A model generated the notes under the pieces. That model saw nothing but the letters and a program-made list of their open reading frames with translations. It was not told the DNA's origin and did not search any database. This document shows positions 11,801 through 23,600 of a stretch of 64,000 bases of DNA, piece by piece. Origin of the DNA: Alentia gelatinosa (lineage: Eukaryota; Annelida; Polychaeta; Phyllodocida; Polynoidae); the NCBI GenBank assembly GCA_950022655.1, contig OX465583.1, forward strand, positions 32,143,360-32,207,359, given 5' to 3'. Within the stretch, counting starts at the first letter, position 1. Each line of letters starts with the position of its first letter. Both the position numbers and the translations under genes were made by a program.

Positions 11801-14800
11801 ATAGCAAACGAATTAGGCTTATGCACATTCAGAAATGTATGGAATTGAAAATTACTACATTATAACCAATGCTCAGTGATTTTCACTTCACATGGTTTTT
11901 GCTGACTACACTAGACATCAAAAACACTTAACCAAAGAAACACTTAATCAAACCACCTTAACTGTGTCGGAATATAGAGTACACGTACACATTTCCTAGA
12001 TTTTCTTTGCATTTTTTTGTGGTATCAGCTGTGTATGGTAGTGTAGTGGTACCAAGTCTGAAAATATATTTTTCCCTTTCAGTTCTTTTCACTTGACGTG
12101 GTGGCCAACTATTCACGGTTGAGTGACGACGACTTGTTCACTCAGCTGAAGCGGATCGTGCGCATGGCGGAGGAAGGGCTGCGGGATGGCACGGATGAGC
12201 GGGTCGGCATCCTCACCGCCTCCGACCGCGACAGCTGGGCACGTGCCCGCAACAAACTCCGTGAAGGTGAGCAGCTCACTGTGCTGGTATGAACACCTAC
12301 TTAGTGATTTCTCACTCGCTCTATACCTTTTTCTTTAAAACTTCACAGCTCCATTGACCGCGATTGTTTATCCTACTCAAAGAGAAAGATAAACTCCGGG
12401 GGTCTAAGTCATAGTGAACAAGTGAAGTTGATCTACCTGAAAATTGCTCACTCCAGAGTTACATATGAATACCTCCTTAAAAGGTGAATATCCCCCATTA
12501 TGCCAAATATGCAATTTGCTCTATATCTGTTTAGCATATCTCGCTGAATTGCCAAAGGGTAGAGGAAAGTAGGAGAAACTACATGAAAACGTTGTTAATG
12601 ATTATTCCAAGAAAGATTTTTATTTAGCTTTTTAAAAGAGACCCCTGGGAATATAACAACAAGCAAAATCTCCTCTGACCGTGACAGTTTATCAATTATG
12701 AACATTGTCGAAGAAGAGTGACTGAAATAATTCAAGAGCTTGATATATCCGTTTATTATCCTTATTTGTCTTTGTGTCACTCTGTAGTGCCAGGTCTTAT
12801 ATTTATCAGTACTGAAATCGGTCGGTGTGTCTATACATACCTTGTTTCCGTTGACAAAATTCCATTTATATGAATAACGATAGAATGTTAACAAATTCGG
12901 ATATTCCGAGTTTATTGCCGCACCTGAAGAAATACAAGGTTAGAAAAAGATCAAATGCTCATCTTTGTTATGTGATCGGCGGAATCATAATCTCATAAAT
13001 TCATTATAAAAGATAATATATTCCCCATGCTTATAACTTCTAACGATTATTAGTAATAACAATAATTGTGTTTCTCCGTTTACAGATCCTCTGAATCGTG
13101 AGAGCTTGGACCTGATTGAGAAGTGTATTTTCGTGCTGAACCTGGACAACGCCATTCCCCTATCATTTAACCACCAGAAGTCGATAGACGAGACGGAACA
13201 GAATCGCAGAGACGACGTCTCACTGGCCCAACAGATGCTACACGGCTTCGGTCCCAAAGTGAACGCCTGTAACCGCTGGTTTGACAAGACTATGCAGGTA
13301 GAATGTTGTTTGAATTATTTTTTTTTTTCAAATGATTTTTTCTTTTGGTAAGAAGAGTTTATTAACAAAATAAATCAATCAGACATAGTGATGGTACATT
13401 AGCAGGGGGAATCGACAGCGATGGTTTGCCCTTTTCCACGTGTCTCAGGGTATTGAGACCCTGGGGTGTCATATGTGGGAACTGTACCAGTAAATAATCT
13501 CAGGGAAATTGTCTCAGACACACCCTGCTGGAGGTACATGAGCCTCTCCATATAAATCCCACATGGTATTCCAGAAAATATTAAAGAAAATGGAGGGTAT
13601 GTAACCCTGTTTTAGAATTGTGTGACTGGAAGATCGGCATGTTTGCTGGCAGGACTAAAGCCAGACTCATAAGTGTTTTTCATTCCATTAGTGCCAACCT
13701 TTCAGACCAGTCCTAATAACTCTGTCAAGTTGGTCTTTGAATAATTGAAAGTGTAAGAAACACACAACTGGCAAGTAATTGTGAAACATTCACACACAGC
13801 TCTATGATAATATACTTATTGCAGTACTTCTCACCTAACCAGTAATATTTATGGCACTACTTCTCATAGAACCAATGATATATTTATTACACTTCTTACA
13901 GTTCGTCATCTGCGAGGATGGTGCGTGTGGCCTGAACTATGAACACTCGCCATCAGAGGGCATCGCAGTCGTACAGCTCATCGAACACCTACTGAAATAC
14001 ATGTATGTATTCTCATGACCACTTCTTCAACACCTTCACCCGTACAAGTCACGGATGAGTGCACATCCTCTTTCAAATAGACAGGGTTGCCACAGGTCAG
14101 GTGAAATGTCACGGTCAAGTAAAACCTTGTTGAAGGTCAGGGGAAAGGTAAACAGGGAACCTCTCTTTTTTTTCAAGATATTGAAAGTCAGGGAAGTTTG
14201 ACATTATCCAGGGACAATTGTTCATTTAGATTAGCCACAGTAAAGAAATATAATTTGGCAGTAGAAGTTGATATCTTGAAGAAATTAATGACGTACTAAG
14301 ACAAAAACTAAGGAGGGAACCACATGTCAGAAGTTCAAAATCAATCTTGAGATTTTTTCACATTCTTGGTGAACTGCTACACATATATCATTGATAATAA
14401 TTGGATGAGGAAGCAAGAGGCAGCTGTAGGAACCTTGAATTTTACTCCATGATGATGTAAAATGAGTACTGCCTTCAGCCGAGAAGAGGGGCAAAGAGAA
14501 AATTCTGATGTCTTCACTCTGTGGCAACCTTGATAGCGCAGTTCCATATTTTAAAAATAATCTCAAAGTCGCTTTCCAACAAGATGCATTTTTGAAATAT
14601 TACTTTGTGTGCCACATTGATATTTTTGGTTGCCTGCGAGTTCTCTCATGATGGCTGCTAAGCACGCTTCCTTATTTTTAGCTTTGCCATTCTGTCTTCG
14701 AGGCAATTCTCTAAATGAATCTTGTCTTTCTACAAAATGATAAAACAGGGATGAAACTCACTCAGGGTAGGTATCAACCTCGTCTTTCCAATGTCGCCCG

Positions 14801-17800
14801 GATGTAGGTTACGTTTTCACCTTCTCTCTAGGAGAGTTATACATGCACACCCGCATGGTTGTAAATTACTTAAAATAAACGAATCGAGTCCGCTGTAAAT
14901 ATAGAATGTGTTCTTTTCAGTCATACTTTTCAACGGGTAAGCGGTATCTGGATAAAAGCGGCCCTGTAAATGGTTTTAATGTCACAACAATTAGGTTATC
15001 TTCACAATTCGAGGGATTTCTTTTCGAGGCATGAGATTTAGGTCGTGACCATCGTCACTGAGGACATTCGGACATAATTGTTAAATTTGCGTTATTCTCC
15101 GGTTGAACACAAACTGCACAAAATACGCCATTTCGGCTCTTTGTCTTTTTTGTTTGGGAATTTATCGTGATCTGTATCCTTCGGCCGCAGATGATAAAAA
15201 TCAGGTTTAACAGTTCTCCCCTAATCTCAGTTTTTCTCTTTTCCCAAAATATGGGACACCAATGGAAATGGGACATCCTAATTGTCAGCTGTTATAGAGA
15301 AAATAAAAATGATCATTGAAGAAATAAGAATTTTTTTCAGAATTACACTCCTATAAAGTGAATGATATCTAAAATCAATAATATTGGAAAGATTGTCTCA
15401 AATCCTGTCAGAGTTACACCTACATATTCCACTCCCGATGGGCAATGCTTCCTGCGTTCATCAATTAAGCGCTCATGGTCTTATAATCATCTTCACCGGT
15501 GAATTTCCAATGTATGAAAACCAAAATACCTGTTCATACTCGAGATGCTGGAACAGGGATATATCCTCATTCCAGATTGTACTTATATAGAACATGGTTC
15601 TGTTATCTATTTCCTTTAGTTAATATTTGATCTTGAATCTAAGCGACTCTGCTGTGAATGATAAAATTAAAAAATGTTTTGTTAACATTACATAATTTAA
15701 AAAAATGGGCATTCCGTAGAGGTATGAATATAAAAAAATACTGAAATAGAAAACAACGTTCTCTTATTGATGGCAAAATTGCCAATTACTTCAGTCTGGT
15801 CTTGGTATTTTAAAACATATTTCTAAGGAATGCCTACACATATTTATTCCATACCTCAGTTTCATTCTAAACATGCACATTCTAATACTGAGAGCAAGAT
15901 ACATTTCCGTCCGTCATGTATTGGATGGTTTTGAACTTAATTCATAGCATAGATTACTTAATGAGATAGTGCCGATAGGTGGTACAAGAACGTGATAGAG
16001 ATTCAATGATACCATTACTACACTGGTTGTTTATATATTGTGGTAATGAGTTACACATAATTTATTAGGCTATATAGATATAAGATTCTACCACAGGTAT
16101 GGAATAATGACCAGATGAAAATCATGAATGGTTGTAGTCTTATTGCTATAGTAGTATTGTGTGTTACTGTTAGCTTGTGATTGTCCTACCTATACCCCCT
16201 AGTGCCCTAAGCAACCATGTCGTAATTGCAAACCCTTAATCAAAGTCCATCTCCACGATAATCCTTCATTTCTGTACTAACAGTCTACCATTAAGCATGA
16301 TAACCCAAACCTTATCAGACAGATAAGATGAGCATAAAGTGTCAATTCTTATCATCGATAAATAATTCTACCATATATGCACAATCAGGAAATCTTCAAA
16401 TTGGTTGCTAGATTGTTAACATAATGGTAGAATCGTGGAATTCTATTGATATCAGGCAATGCATACAATACCTCCACGATACATTTGTCTTCTCATTCGA
16501 TTTCATCACTCATTGTTCAGCTGAGTATATCCATCCTGACCAACATTCACGTATCTCTGTCAGTGTCAAATGTCTGTCAAACATACAGATTTTCATATGT
16601 TATATCATGTCTCAAATGTTTATATTGTCATAACTCTATGAAACACTAGCCTCTAACACAGTGCTGTTGTCTCTCAGGGAGGAGGTTCGAAAGAGGAAAC
16701 TGCCCCGGATGCAGTCGCTATGCGAGTTGGCATACCCAAAGAAACTGCGTTGGAAGATCAGTGCAGACATCAATGCTGACATGGAGAAAGTCATGACCAA
16801 CCTCTCCACGTAAGTCTAACATAAAGATGGGTTATAATGTAGAAAAGCACACAATGACTAAGTAACTGGGAGTATGAAACAAAGACAAACCTTGCCATGC
16901 AAGTCTTACTCAGAATAAGGGTAATAATATGAAATAGCATATGATAAGGTAAAAGGCTAAGTAATTCAGAGTGTGATCCAAAGCTATGGCCAACATCGCC
17001 ATGTGAGTCCTTATTTTAGTAATAAACGCGATCACATAAATAGCTGGATGTACAGATTTTGTAAAGGCCATATTTTCATATTGGAACATCTCTGCCAATA
17101 ATTATCTGTATTTAGGGTTATGGGGAGAATTCTATAATCAATAACTTTGAGGATGGCGAATGGAACTGTTAATCAATAATTAGACCGCATATCTGAAAAA
17201 GATAGTGTCCACATCAAAACTGAACACGTACATATTTTTTTGAGTGGTTGTTAGTCATTTCCCATAGTCATCATGGTATTTTAATCTGATTGTATTCCCT
17301 GATAGCCTTATGAAAGTCAATAATTGTGAAACGTTCCTTTTTTCACTCCTGACAGCCTCATCAGTTCTCTGGATCTTTACGTTCTTCGCTTCAATGAATT
17401 CGGAAGAGAATTTCCCAAGAAACACAACATGAGCCCAGATGCCTTCATACAACTCGCCCTCCAGCTCACTTACTACAAGTAAGTGCAGACTACTATTCTT
17501 AAGTGGGGCTAGCTCAGGATGTTTACCTCCTTCTCTTAGTAGTATATGACGTTGGGTGTTTCTATGTGGCTACTATTACATAATCGCATACATGTACACT
17601 ACTCCCACCGAGTTGGTTTCTAAATTAAACCCCATCCAAACTGATTTGTACATTGATTCGGAATAATTCAAATCACGTGAACGGAAAAATGAACTATTAT
17701 AAAAATACACCCCCGAATGTCACTTGCATTGCAATTCTCCATATCAAATGATACGAACTGAATCCTTGAAAAAGATGTGAATGGCAAATTTATAATGTAT

Positions 17801-20611
17801 GTAACAGTTTAACAAGACCACAGCAATGAATCATTTCAGAGACTAAGAAGAGAACATGATATTACGGAAAATATAATGCATATTGACAACATTAAACACA
17901 TAGAATAATGAAAAATGTGGAAGCATGTTGAGTGGTTTACAGAACCCCATGTCTACAAAATCACCACTTGGTGTATTTATTATCCATCTCCTCGAATAAA
18001 TCAAATTCAGGAATTGCCATAGTATAGAATATATCATTGGGAACTGTTTTTTTGTTCTCCAACACAAAGGTACTATTTTTCGGTTTGATGGTTTGAGGCT
18101 GTATTCAATGGTTTCAAATCTATAATCAATGGTTATGGTTCATGAAAACTCAGAAACAATGGGTACTGGTGTACTGTGGCCCCATACATTTTCAATTGGG
18201 GTTTTATTATTGATGGATGATAAAGTTGTAATGCGGCATAGATTTCATGTTGATGAAGTTCATTGATGATAATGATCAGAACTTCAGTTTTCACCCCGCT
18301 TGAATGAGGTCTGACTAACATGCGTTTTTGCCCGCAGGGTTCACGGCCACCTGGTGTCGACCTACGAGAGCGCGTCCATTCGTCGCTTCCGGTTGGGGCG
18401 TGTAGACAACATCCGGGCATGTACGAGCCAGGCTCTAGAGTGGTGCAAGGCCATGATCGGCGAGACAGACGCCACGGTATAGCATCACTTCCGCGATCAC
18501 CAGACGACAATTTGCAACCGTAAAAAAATAAAAACTATGACATGAAAGTCATATCTGGTTTGGCCTCCTTTAGATCTATATATTCGTTAGGTGTTCTCTA
18601 TAGCACTTATTTTTACAAAAGGTTAAATCAAGAGCCAACCTTGAATTATCTATAAGGCAGTATTTGCCAGTCACGTGAAGCTTATTGGTATTAAACATAT
18701 GAAACTTCTGTCTCCGCAACGAGACATGAGCCCTGATGCAGAGACAAAATGAAACTGCTTTGCACTGTACTGACTGATCGTGACAAGTAAAACGTGTCGG
18801 TGTGGTAGTGAAACAGTACAGTCGTAGTTATTGGTCTCTAAATATGATCAAGAACCCCTCTGTACAGAATCAGATATATTCCGTGCCAAAGTAAACCCCA
18901 AGAGCGATAGGGAAAGGCACATGCTGAATGAATATATTACGGTCTGGAGTACTTTACATCGTTCTGAATTACATTCGGTGACCATGTGTTTTTTTTCAGG
19001 ATGAGGAAAAAATGGATCTTTTCAGAAAGGCTATCAAACAGCAGACCGACATCCTGGTGCAGGTAATTAGAGCATAGTTTTTATGACTTGAATATTCTTA
19101 TTTCTCATGAGGTAGATGATATTATATCCATAGAGGTAGGGGCCTATATGAATGCAAAATAACCCTGCACGTCCAAGCCCCCCAAGCCCTCGTTCACCAA
19201 ACCATGTCAGCGATCTGGAACACTTCTGTGGTGAATTTCTGAAATTGCTCGCCAGCCTACTCCAGTACATGTATAACTGTCAAGGTTGATTCACCAACAT
19301 ACCTTAAGACTTCATTTTTAGTGGCACAATAATAGCCATGTATGGCCTATAGCTATCCAGTTATGAACAAGGTCATTGGCCACGACGCCAGAGAGAACAC
19401 CAGGTGGTGGTTGCTCTCATCAATGCAATCTAACAGTGGACGGCACCATTTTCATGTATTTTACTGGAATATAGATGATCCCCCTTGCGCACGATGGAGC
19501 AAGCAGGTTCCATTGTGTGCCTTATAGACCGGTTTTCCATTACTAAGTATATAATCAACCTCGTAATCAGTCGTAAATCTTCATTCAATGGTATATGGAG
19601 GACTTGTGGTTGTTCAGTGTTTGACTAATAAAAAAATCATTCATTACACAGACTATCCTCGGTTACGGCATTGACAACCATCTTCTGGGCCTGCGCAGAA
19701 TCGCAGAGGAGAACGGCCAAAAAGAGCCTGCCATTTTCGAAGACGAGTCCTACCAAATTTCAAACCACTTCACTCTCTCAACAAGTCAGGTGAGGTTACA
19801 CTGCAATTTTGTACACTCATGTTAGTGATATGGTTGCAGGAAAATATATGGGGTGGATTCTTATGTTTTAAATATGTGGGGATTCTATAAGAAGGAAAAA
19901 AACTTAATAGACTTAATATTTTAGTAACTTGGAACATCATGATCTCACTATACATTTATCTATAGCACAGTCTCTCTATGCTCTGCTTCATTGTTGACAT
20001 GCTTAATCATTTGGGAAAATGCACTTGCTACTCCTTAACACATACCCAATATAACTACTCTCTTTTTTTCAAATAATTACGAGATATTTCTGATCAAACA
20101 AATATTCTGAAACCAAGCAGTGATTATGAGTGACGCTAATAATAGGGATGTGATTTTATCGTTCCAACTTCAATATACCTACATATAAATGACCATTAGA
20201 ATGGTTTTTTTTTAAACATGTCTGGTTTGGTTATAATGGCAGGTACCGACCACAATGGACGCGTTCATGTGTTACGGACCGGTAGTGCCGGATGGGTACG
20301 GTGTCTGTTACAACCCTCACCCGGACTACATTCTCTGCGGCATTACTTCTTTCAACACGTGCGGCGAGACGCGCTCCGACTTCTTCGCCTTCACGCTGGA
20401 GAGTTCCTTTATGCAAATGAGAGAGATTTGTCTGAAGTCTGTTCGGATGGCAGCCGACAAGGCGGCGGGCGTGAACGGCGTGAGTAACGGGCAGGGCGCT
20501 GAGCGAACCACGCCCAAGGTGAGAAATAGTCCGGCTCGCACCAAACTCCGCCGCCAGAGGGGGTCGTCATCGGAGGAGTCCACAGACGGCTGTAACGGGT
20601 CCGCCAAGTAA
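8841..20611 (+). CDS. ChAT: Choline O-acetyltransferase gene (whole span, 13-14 coding exons)
   Basis: This gene makes acetylcholine from choline and acetyl-CoA in cholinergic neurons. I joined thirteen exons by GT-AG sites with consistent phase: 9081-9275, 10186-10304, 10669-10722, 11074-11275, 12083-12266, 13086-13297, 13902-14002, 16678-16809, 17356-17478, 18338-18476, 19000-19062, 19652-19789 and 20243-20611. They give 676 codons plus stop. A candidate first coding exon starts at 8841. The product aligns end to end with the choline/carnitine acyltransferase family: LPKLPVP near the start, catalytic His in [17 protein letters not shown], and STSQVPTT. Two sites separate choline from carnitine enzymes. 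The GRVDNIR segment carries V-D-N where carnitine enzymes carry T-[DE]-T, and IDNHLL carries Asn where they carry Arg. Both identify ChAT. Oddities are a longer linker in exon 6 and an S/R/E-rich C-terminal tail. The enzyme is normally cytosolic, and no signal peptide is visible. Confidence 0.95.
9081..9275 (+). CDS. ChAT: ChAT exon, N-terminal LPKLPVP region
   Basis: A pyrimidine-rich stretch and CAG precede 9081, and GTGAGT follows 9275 (phase 0). The exon encodes the family N-terminal signature LPKLPVPAL and the first helices, ending in DNW. Translation cannot simply start at the internal ATG at 9123, because the conserved LPKLPVP lies upstream of it in frame. Acceptors ending at 9080, 9082 or 9084 (AGAGAG) are all possible. 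Confidence 0.9.
10186..10304 (+). CDS. ChAT: ChAT exon, [16 protein letters not shown] region
   Basis: The acceptor TTTTATACCAG and donor AG|GTACTT bound the exon, which ends two bases into a codon. It encodes the conserved W-L-x-D-M-Y segment and the [13 protein letters not shown] stretch, close to the same region of animal ChATs. The open frame past 10304 is intron read-through: the family sequence continues only after splicing to 10669. Confidence 0.93.
10669..10722 (+). CDS. ChAT: ChAT micro-exon, [12 protein letters not shown]
   Basis: This 54-base exon follows TTCTCCAG and ends at GTGAGT, and is too short to stand out as an ORF. It completes the split Arg codon and encodes [17 protein letters not shown], matching the family segment FAASLISGVLSYK. 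Phase is consistent on both sides. Confidence 0.92.
11074..11275 (+). CDS. ChAT: ChAT exon, [16 protein letters not shown] region
   Basis: Bounded by CTTACAG and GTAAGA. It encodes the strongly conserved CMxQYYxLFSSYRxPG motif and the HIIVACYNQ strand. The exon ends in phase 0, and the next exon begins with FFSLDVV as expected. Confidence 0.94.
12083..12266 (+). CDS. ChAT: ChAT exon, FFSLDVV to [13 protein letters not shown]
   Basis: Bounded by CCCTTTCAG and G|GTGAGC, leaving one base of a split Asp codon. It encodes [14 protein letters not shown] and [16 protein letters not shown], both typical of ChAT. A run of acidic and basic residues ([11 protein letters not shown]) forms the variable loop between them. 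The exon is richer in G and C than its introns. Confidence 0.94.
13086..13297 (+). CDS. ChAT: ChAT exon, [11 protein letters not shown] to NRWFDKTMQ
   Basis: Bounded by CCGTTTACAG and CAG|GTAGAA. It encodes [18 protein letters not shown], a hydrophilic insert around [18 protein letters not shown], then QQMLHGFG and NRWFDKTMQ. The insert is longer than the matching loop I recall for human ChAT by roughly a dozen residues, and it lies ahead of the catalytic region. Confidence 0.94.
13902..14002 (+). CDS. ChAT: ChAT exon with catalytic histidine
   Basis: Bounded by ACTTCTTACAG and AT|GTATGT. It encodes [20 protein letters not shown]. The His codon at 13944-13946 matches the family's general-base histidine, which deprotonates the choline hydroxyl. 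The exon ends with two bases of a Met codon that is completed 2.7 kb downstream. Confidence 0.94.
16678..16809 (+). CDS. ChAT: ChAT exon, [12 protein letters not shown] region
   Basis: Bounded by GTCTCTCAG and AC|GTAAGT. It encodes the basic [15 protein letters not shown] segment and the conserved P-K-K-L-R-W-K motif, followed by the helix [13 protein letters not shown]. Both boundaries keep phase. Confidence 0.93.
17356..17478 (+). CDS. ChAT: ChAT exon, [16 protein letters not shown]
   Basis: Bounded by CCTGACAG and AA|GTAAGT. It encodes [18 protein letters not shown] and the near-invariant [13 protein letters not shown] stretch at the acetyl-CoA side of the active-site tunnel. Confidence 0.94.
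18338..18476 (+). CDS. ChAT: ChAT exon with choline-specificity motif VDN
   Basis: Bounded by TTGCCCGCAG and ACG|GTATAG. It encodes [20 protein letters not shown]. The codons for V-D-N lie at 18402-18410. Carnitine acetyltransferases carry T-[DE]-T here; published swaps at these residues together with the later Asn moved activity between choline and carnitine. The donor GTATAG is the weakest in the gene, but the reading frame across it fits the family. Confidence 0.94.
19000..19062 (+). CDS. ChAT: ChAT short exon, [18 protein letters not shown]
   Basis: A 63-base exon between a TTTTTTTTCAG acceptor and CAG|GTAATT. It encodes [19 protein letters not shown], matching the helix that precedes the IDNHLL motif. 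It was found from phase and family order, not from ORF length. Confidence 0.92.
19652..19789 (+). CDS. ChAT: ChAT exon with IDNHLLGL and LSTSQ
   Basis: Bounded by ATTACACAG and CAG|GTGAGG. It encodes [14 protein letters not shown], with Asn at 19676-19678 where carnitine enzymes have the carboxylate-binding Arg. It then encodes FTLSTSQ, the conserved S-T-S motif that lines the acyl and substrate site. Confidence 0.95.
20243..20611 (+). CDS. ChAT: ChAT terminal coding exon and C-terminal tail
   Basis: The acceptor TAATGGCAG precedes VPTTMDAF and [16 protein letters not shown], the last strongly conserved block, and the frame ends at TAA 20609-20611. After the catalytic domain comes a tail of about 50 residues: Gly/Asn-rich, then a basic cluster (ARTKLRRQR), then an acidic serine run (GSSSEES). 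Two strong donor-like sites lie inside the exon: GTGAGT at 20480, and AAG|GTGAGA at 20519. The tail could therefore be alternatively spliced. Confidence 0.93.
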   Translation, partial: VPTTMDAFMCYGPVVPDGYGVCYNPHPDYILCGITSFNTCGETRSDFFAFTLESSFMQMREICLKSVRMAADKAAGVNGVSNGQGAERTTPKVRNSPARTKLRRQRGSSSEESTDGCNGSAK

Positions 20612-23600
20612 AACATGTATCTTTACGCGGGATGGTGAAAAAATGCTCAGACGAAAACTAAAGAAATCTTTTTTTGTGAATTTCTTCATATTTGTCACAT
20701 TACCACACACAAACACACACAGATAGATCAGGGTGACCCCTGGAGTGGACAGACCGAGTTGTCTACATCCAGGACTTGTTAGTTAATTGTCCTTACCATG
20801 CCGGGTTTCATTGTTAACAGCGCAGGTCACCAATCTACGCACCTAGGTTATGACGTCACGATGACGTAGGGCCTACACCGTCCGGAGTTGTTCCAGTTTA
20901 GCATGCCCACGCGCAGGAATGCAGACGACATTTGCCAGTCTGCCAGTTGTAGGTTTATCGCATGAAAGTTATAGCTGCCATCCACTAGTTGATGACTAGA
21001 GTATGGGGCAGAGGGAAGCAGTGTCAGTAACGTCCAGATAGGGGAGTGCAGCTCATGGAGTGCAGGGTGCGTGTGTGTGATATAATGAAAGTACAGGCCT
21101 GTAGTCTAGATAATATATACGGTTGGCTATCATCATTAATACAGTCGAAATAGTGTAGGTTCAAGTTGTACACAGCGACTTTGTTGATAGTTATAGGAGA
21201 TATAAAGAGTACTCTATCCTTACAGGGATGTTATATATGAACATAGTTGAGATATATATGTGGACCGAGAGGTAGATTAGGTATAGGAATATAATAGAGA
21301 ATATGCCACCTATTGATTAGACATAAGGAATAGGTAATATGCCACACATTGATTAGACATAGGATCTATTAGTAAACATAGATACATATGGAGCCATCCG
21401 ATAGTCATATATATGTTCCCGATTAATAAAAAAAGCAATATACTGTAATACTTAATTGAGGAACTCTTATTTAATGAAACAATCACATCTTTAATGAGTG
21501 CCAAACTCATTGTGGCAATAAATCAAAAATGGCACTTCGTGATTTGATATGATACAAACTGCATGTGTTTTAGAAGTGTGCTGGTGTCAGTGAATTAAAG
21601 TGAGATGTACTTGATGAGGCCAATATGGGAGCCAATCGTGAACCATGGACCAGTCAGTCGGTGAGTTGTTGTGTTTGATGTTGGCTATATATACATATAC
21701 ATACAGATATATAGTCGGAGGTCGAGATGGTCAAGGTTGATATAATCTTTATCAATGTTGACGTATATCACAGCTGAACTAGTGGATCAAAAAAAATAAA
21801 ACAGGTGTCACTGCAATAGGGGGAGGTGGACTTTTTTGTTGGTAAAAGGTTACCCCTCCCCCTTATTTGTTTGTGTTGTTGTCAACTTGTCAATCATCGG
21901 GTAGGTGCTATTTCCATGACTGTGACAGCTGTATATATAATTCTATATATGCGTGGTGTGAGAACGAGGCTTCTGTGTCAGCTGCTTTCATCAGGGTTGC
22001 AGGAATAGGTTGATTTAGACTATGGGGCGCTTGGTAATTTTTAATTGATCATCAAGTGGTTTATCTTGACATGGAGTTTAGAAAAATAACCCATTACCAC
22101 ACTAAAGATGGGGATAACTAAAGGAATAGTACCTCATTAAATTCCATTATCAGAAATGTATTTCAATGTCAAATATGAAACTAGAAAGGACTAATATCTA
22201 AAGAAAAATTGTTCCAAAATTGCACATGGTCATTATTGTCCTTATTTATTTTAAACGTGACATTGCAAAAAAAATAAAAAAAAATACTGGAGGTTGATAA
22301 GGATAATATAATACATTCCATGGTCCATTAATAAGAGTTTTGCACAATATATCAAGAAACGGACGATTGTCAGTCACCATTTTTAGCATCACTATTCCAG
22401 GCTAGATATCTAGGGGTCGTTTTACTAATTCCAACGGCATTTGCATTTCCATCATACACATCAAGGATAGATCCTTAAGACACAAAAAAGAGAGAAATCA
22501 AAGCTTTAATGTACATGTAGCTGATTAGCGGTATGCGCAGCAATCAGAAACAACCTGGATACATCATTAGAATGAATTATCAATTGAACTCTTCTAGAAG
22601 AATTAGATATCAAAGATCACCATGACCATTGTTCACTTAAATTTCCTCATATAGAAATTGTTTCTCGTACATCATTTATTGTTAGTATGTAGAGTACTTG
22701 CAAGAGACGGAATCACTTGTTGCCGTATAGATGTGAATACAGATGCTTATACATAGATATACGTGTAAAAGGCAATAATATATGTATCTATAAAGTAGGG
22801 TAGTTGTTTGTATTTGCATACCGTGTATGCTCACCCACTCACAGAGACAGAATCAGGAGTCTTATTATCATCATGAAATGTCAGTGTTTGCGATGAATAT
22901 GAACTGTTATCACGGCTCTGTTAAATTTACATGAGGTAGCTAGGGGTGTAGGAAAGACATAAACAATGCTGCTCATGGAATTTAAGGGCAACTCATCGAA
23001 AAAAACTTTTGAAATCAATTTCTTTAAGTTATTCTCATTTTTAGTCAGACCTGTCTGCAATTAATTCTGGCTATTGTTAATTTTGTTAAGTCAGAAATGA
23101 TGCGGTTTCCTATGATGCAACGATAGGTAATACTATGGTACCCAGGTAGGAATAGCCTTCTCGAAAGTTCTGTCAGGCTTTAAACGGCTCTTTAAAACTT
23201 CTCACTCGTCTTCAAGTAGTGAATTTTTCCTACTACATGTATCTATGGTTTAGAGACAGACAACATATGTGGCAAAGTGGGCAGTAGCACCTCACCGTAT
23301 TATACTCTTAAGCACTGGGCGTTAATATTTTTCTCATTGTTTAGAAGCATGCGAGAACTCTAACCCTTAAAAACGTTTAGAGCCGATGGGAAATCACAAG
23401 AAGAGTGCGTCAAGAACAGGTGGGGTTTTAAGAACTTTAAGGAGTGAGAAAAGATGCCCCCCCCCACCCCCCCCTGTCCCCGTTCCTTCCTACGCCCCTC
23501 GTAGTAGGCCATGTTAAGGGGTTGATACTGTTTGATGCTAGTCGTTATAATGCTACCATTCAGTATCTTCCATTAGTTAATTGTCTATGTCGTCCTTGCT

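Noticed and set aside
18133..18510. 125-residue minus-strand frame over a ChAT exon
   Set aside because: It is an antisense shadow of exon 18338-18476 and its intron.
9081..20611. Annotation as carnitine O-acetyltransferase
   Set aside because: The V-D-N and Asn residues at the substrate site are those of choline enzymes, and the conserved blocks match ChAT more closely.
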